Source of the DNA: Fennellomyces sp. T-0311
Taxonomy: Eukaryota > Mucoromycota > Mucoromycetes > Mucorales > Lichtheimiaceae
Direction of reading: 5' to 3'
Length of the DNA: 64,000 nt
NCBI GenBank assembly: GCA_025266875.1
Contig: JALLLT010000047.1
Coordinates: 248,001 to 312,000 of the forward strand
Below are positions 59,948 through 64,000 of this stretch, piece after piece. The notes under the pieces were generated by a model, which ran no database searches, was not told where the DNA came from, and saw only the letters and a list, made by a program, of their open reading frames with translations. Made by a program: the position numbers and the translations under genes. Within the stretch, counting starts at the first letter, position 1. Every line of letters begins with the position of its first letter.

Positions 59948-60670
59948 TGCAAGAGCCAAGAGCCGAAGGGGAATTTCCACTTTCCGCTTCTTGATTTGGT
60001 TAAAAAGTGTGGGAGAGACCTTTTGTCAATATACGTAGATGCTTCAACCAGCTTCTCTCCTTTGTCATTTTACTGTTTTTCGCTATTGAAACGAATTTTA
60101 TTTTATTTTATTTTATTTTTTTTTCGTTTTGGCCATTTCATATAACCAGTGGCGAATATCCTCCTTTCGAGAAAAAAAAACGCGTCTCTTTCGGAGATGT
60201 GTGTGTCACAAAGCACCATTCTTTTTCTGGACACGAGATCGTCCCACTTTAAACAGCACCACATGCAATAATAATAATAACAACGCCTTGTCAATTGTCA
60301 CACGGCATGGGTGCATGTGTCCTCCCCGAGATTTTTTGTTGTTAATGGGCTTAGTTATCGGGCTAAATCACTTTCTATTTTTACTCCATGTTTTTTTTTG
60401 CCGATGGACAACATCCACACTTAATTATCCTTGATTATTGCAGTATATGAACGATTTAGAATAGAAAGATTCTATTCGGAAAGCCCGTTTCTCCCCAATC
60501 GCCCCCTTTTTTTTACATCATGGATTACACAGGGGAAGTGAAATGGGCCTCCAATAAGTGTCAAAAATGTATGGCTAACCATTGATGGGGCTATTGGCAA
60601 ATCTATATTTTTTTTCGTGCTCCTAAATATTGCTCCAAACCTTCTTTTTCACCTTTATATTTTTTTTCTT
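59948..60670. other. Divergent promoter region between the PP2C and kinase genes
   Basis: 723 bp shared by two divergent genes. It has T-rich runs (repeated TTTTA near 60098-60120) and pyrimidine-rich segments before the kinase ATG. No gene in it. Confidence 0.45.
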
Positions 60671-62312
60671 ATGGCTAAACGTGGTTTGCCTAGTCGTGAA
60701 TATGATCTTTTAGAACAAATTGGTACCGGCTCGTTTGGTACCGTTCATCGAGCTGCGAATAAAGTGACGCATGAAATTGTATGTTTTTCTATTGGCAAGA
60801 TGATTCAAATAGAACTGATTGCGTCTGTTAGGTTGCCATTAAGGTCATGAAGAAATCCGTCAAAGGCGATTGTTCCAATGCACGCGAACATCGAACCTTG
60901 AGGAATCTCGCTCCCCATCCCAACATTGTTCGACTTTATGACAGCTATATTGGACCGGCGAAAGAGTTGTACTTTGTTATCGAGTACATGAACCAAGGCA
61001 ACTTGTACCAGCTGATCAAGCAGCGTCGAGAGATGAATCATCCACTGGAACATCCAAAAGTTCGCTCCATATTGTAACCAAAAAAAAGCATAATTCACAT
61101 GCCCAAGAAAGAAACATGACGAGCTCACTAGGATTGCTAGACGACAGATACTGACAGCACTGGCTCATTTGCATCAGCAAGGCATCTTTCATCGCGATAT
61201 GAAGCCTGAGAATATATTGATTGGAAGTGCATCATCAGCCGATGCTATTGTTATCAAACTGGCCGATTTTGGACTTGCCCGTGAAATCAAGAGTCGACCA
61301 CCCTACACCGAATATGTCAGCACACGATGGTACAGCCGTCTTCCATTATGATTATACATGATGTCGAAGCTGATGTGTATGGGAGAATTTAGGTACCGAG
61401 CCCCGGAAGTATTACTCCATTCAACACAATACTCGTCCCCAGTAGACTTGTGGGCCGTCGGCGCCATCTTTGCCGAACTCGTCACGTTAAAACCACTTTT
61501 TCCCGGCAGGTCCGAAATCGATCAACTCTTTCGAATCTGTCAGGTGCTCGGAAACCCCACAGGCATTGCCATGAAACGCCGTCTGACCCCTCTTCGCAAG
61601 AAATCCGACCCACCACCTCCTTTAAATGACTTTGCACAACCAACCGCAACGGACCCTGCAAGAGATTGGCCCGATGGTATCAAACTAGCTCATAAAATTG
61701 GCTTTGACTTTCCTCAGGTAAAAATCTTTCATGGCTTTTATTTTGTTTGGGGGAGACTTGATGTTTGTGTGTGTTTAGATGTCTCCCAAGTCACTCTCCA
61801 CCATCCTACCCACAGCTTCCGAACCCATGTTGGACTTATTGCACCAACTTTTAATTTTCGATCCAACCAAACGAATCAATGCAACAGATGCCTTGAAATC
61901 AACATTTCTCCGCAAAACTCGGATTGTCATGTATAATGATGAGGATGATGCTGTGCCACCTGCGCCACGAAAAAGCATGTTGTGGTCAAAAGGCGTTTCC
62001 ATGGCTCCGGCAGACAAACCCCCTGGCAACAATATTCTGCTGCGACTCTCGAAAAGCAAAACGATGGATCGACTGCAGCGAAAAAAACCGTCCTTGACAT
62101 CGATTCGAATTGCTGCTGCCAACATCGGTAAAAGCGTCAGCTCCTACGATTTTCAAAATCAACCCTCCACTACCGACCCGTGTATCAACAACACTATAGA
62201 CGACAAGACATTGGATAGAGCGTTTGATTTACCATCAATACCCGTGCTTTCACCTATACAAATGTGTTCCGATTGGAACTCTGGCACCCGTGTACAGCAA
62301 GATTGTAAATAG
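60671..62312 (+). CDS. MAK/Ime2-type (RCK) protein kinase
   Basis: CMGC-group Ser/Thr kinase of the MAK/ICK/Ime2 branch (fungal relatives Ime2, Mde3 and Pit1 act in meiosis and sporulation; Crk1 in Ustilago in dimorphism). Five exons, 60671-60778, 60832-61073, 61141-61329, 61393-61717 and 61779-62312; 465 aa. Kinase landmarks: [20 protein letters not shown] (Lys 40), [18 protein letters not shown], and activation loop [16 protein letters not shown], whose TEY is the dual-phosphorylation site of the family. An extra basic/Pro-rich insert of about 35 residues ([20 protein letters not shown]) lies where the family has LG-P-WPEG. The domain closes at [14 protein letters not shown] near residue 330, followed by a 130-aa basic, low-complexity tail. 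All catalytic residues are intact. Confidence 0.9.
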
Positions 62313-62389
62313 AAATTCTCAAAGACCTTGTGTATAAAAATGCATGAATCCGCGTGACCCAAACTCTCAATATACACACGCTCAACAAA

Positions 62390-62395
62390 AATAAA
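62390..62395 (+). terminator. Polyadenylation signal AATAAA of the kinase gene
   Basis: AATAAA lies 78 nt after the kinase stop and only 28 nt before the start codon of the next gene, so the kinase transcript must end very close to, or overlap, the leader of the downstream gene. Confidence 0.5.
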
Positions 62396-62422
62396 GAAGA
62401 GGCCGTGTGTTCATCTTGCATC

Positions 62423-64000
62423 ATGAAATGTGCACTCCCTTTCTCCATTCATCATGACAATCCCTGTCCAATCCCAATGCAACATGATTTCTTGAGTACT
62501 CTTCCATTTGATATTATCGACAATATCATTTCTCGTCTGACTCAACTGGATTGTTTGGAGTGTATGGCCGTTTCCAGGCTCTGGTACAAGCTTATCCCGC
62601 AATATACCACTCACCTCTGGCGCAAGGTCGAAATATGCTTGCAAGAGAACCCTCGTTTCAACGTGCGAATCCTGCATTGTCTAGGTCCTCATGTCCAAAC
62701 GGTTCAGTTGGCTCACTGCAACGAAGAGCAAACACACGCGATTCTATCGACCCTGTTCCGCTATCACTGCACGTTACACAGCATTGGTATATAAAGAAAA
62801 AGCCTATGTAATTTTTCCGATAGCGTGCACTCAAGCCCATCCACATAGAATTTCGCAAATGCATCATTGTCGATCAGATACGGTTTGTAACAATGATGCG
62901 GCAGATATCGAGCAATTTGAAAGTACTCACGTTTATCGAACACAACTACAACATGGCATTTCTCAATGTCATTCAAGCATGTCCGCAACTCACGCACTTT
63001 TCCTATTCCGTTCATTCCTACGCCCCACCCGAAGTGTACGATATCGAACCACTCCCGCTGCCTTCTTGTTCAGATACCAACCTCACCTACCTCTGTCTGG
63101 ATGCTGTATTGTCCAAAACCATCCGCACCGCACCGCTCTTGCAAAAATGTCCCAAACTCAAGTGCCTGTTGATATCCAACATTGCGGCCGATTCCGACTT
63201 TTACGTATGGCCCACCGACAGCGCCATCGATCTAGACCTCTTTTTCCGCTACTGTCCCAACATTCAATATCTCAAATGCAACGCATTCGGGTTCAAACAC
63301 GATCGATGGATCCAAAACGCAAACAAGATCCAGAGTCAAGCTGGTGTACGCGAGTTAATCACTCGCACCGCCAAAGGATACGGTGCCAATCAAATCATTC
63401 CGTTCATTCAACGCCATGCATCCACGCTCAATACCCTCAGTCTGGACGACGGATACTGGACCGACGATTCCGATTGGTCACCTCTCGCCCATCTCCATCT
63501 CCAGCACCTGGACACATTTTCATGCAAATACCTCAAATTCGAGGCCCGCGTGCTTTCCCTGTTTCTGCTCCAATCTCCCGCCCTGACCCGCGTCACGCTG
63601 TGGTGCATGCAGGAAATAGCCAACGACGTGCTGACGGCATTGAATGCGCTGGTCAATCTATCCCAACTTGATATGGGCGTCAATTCAACCACCCTGTTGC
63701 CATCCGAACAATCCTGGTGCTGGTTTTTCGCAAATGCAAAGTTAAAATCGCTTACATTGCGCTGGGGTCACTTTGTTACCGATCAAGTGTTGCATCAGAT
63801 CGGATCGATGGATCCGTTGGAGGAGCTGGCATTGTTGCATACAGCAAGAAATGCCTCCTCCATGGAACCGTTGACTCGGCTGAAGAATTTGAAAAGGCTC
63901 GAATTGTGGTCTGTGCAAGCTCCTTTGGATCAGGTGTTGGCCGATATGCCTTGGGTTCCACGTATTGCCTTGGTGCATTGCCCAACAGTCACCAATGTCG
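62423..64000 (+). CDS. F-box/LRR protein, 3' end beyond the window
   Basis: Two exons are visible, 62423-62786 and 62849 onward; the 62-nt intron ends CACATAG. The frame is still open at 64000 (505 residues and one base of the next codon). An F-box lies at about residues 24-65 (LSTLPFDIIDNIISRLTQLD, then AVSRLWYKLIPQYTTHLW). Leu-rich repeat-like segments follow: LHSIEFRKCIIVDQIR, LTYLCLDAVL, LKCLLISNIA, LNTLSLDDGYW, LTRVTLWCMQEI, LKSLTLRWG and LKRLELWSV. This is the usual SCF substrate-adaptor design; it lacks the TPR head of the F-box gene at 2588 and is not a close copy of it. Confidence 0.85.

Noticed and set aside
1..64000. tRNA genes, rRNA genes, CRISPR arrays and bacterial operon signals
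   Set aside because: None seen by eye on either strand; intron-rich genes show a eukaryotic genome. A covariance-model scan would be needed to exclude small RNA genes.

Overview
The window comes from a fungal nuclear genome, most likely Mucoromycotina (a Mucor/Lichtheimia/Absidia-like mould). That is an inference. The grounds are AT-rich spacers, many short GT-AG introns (about 45-70 nt), TATA boxes close to short leaders, expanded F-box/LRR and hybrid-histidine-kinase families, and Tc1/mariner, PIF/Harbinger and pogo-like DNA transposons. I see no bacterial operons, ribosome binding sites, CRISPR arrays, rRNA genes or tRNA genes. Coding models were assembled by splicing both strands by eye; where exon lengths are given they sum to a multiple of three.

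Layout. 0-9.9 kb is accessory sequence: a decayed PIF/Harbinger transposase with a convergent Myb/SANT-like gene, GC-rich short repeats, a TPR/F-box/LRR gene, a Kelch membrane-protein pseudogene, a full-length Tc1/mariner element and a 72-bp tandem repeat. 9.9-42.1 kb is the main locus: three full-length hybrid histidine kinases of the fungal group X type (2359, 2379 and 2345 aa). HHK1 is on the minus strand. HHK2 and HHK3 are in tandem on the plus strand. HHK1 and HHK2 diverge from a 6.4-kb gene-poor spacer holding a pogo-like MITE candidate and a perfect inverted repeat. 42.7-64 kb is mainly housekeeping: an Mpv17/Sym1-like gene with an apparent frameshift, a low-complexity ORF, a Trm3/TARBP1 tRNA 2'-O-methyltransferase, an mRNA guanylyltransferase with a polyglutamine tail, an unrecognised coiled-coil protein, a Ptc6-like mitochondrial PP2C, a MAK/Ime2-type protein kinase and the start of another F-box/LRR gene.

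How the genes may work together. The three HHKs keep the phospho-accepting His, the ATP-binding boxes and the receiver Asp, so they should feed a phosphorelay through an HPt protein to response regulators; no HPt or response-regulator gene is in the window. All three carry an N-terminal kinase-like domain that has lost the catalytic HRD and DFG aspartates, and a second receiver-like domain lacking its Asp. The cluster looks like a local gene-family expansion with conserved exon lengths and a few intron gains or losses.
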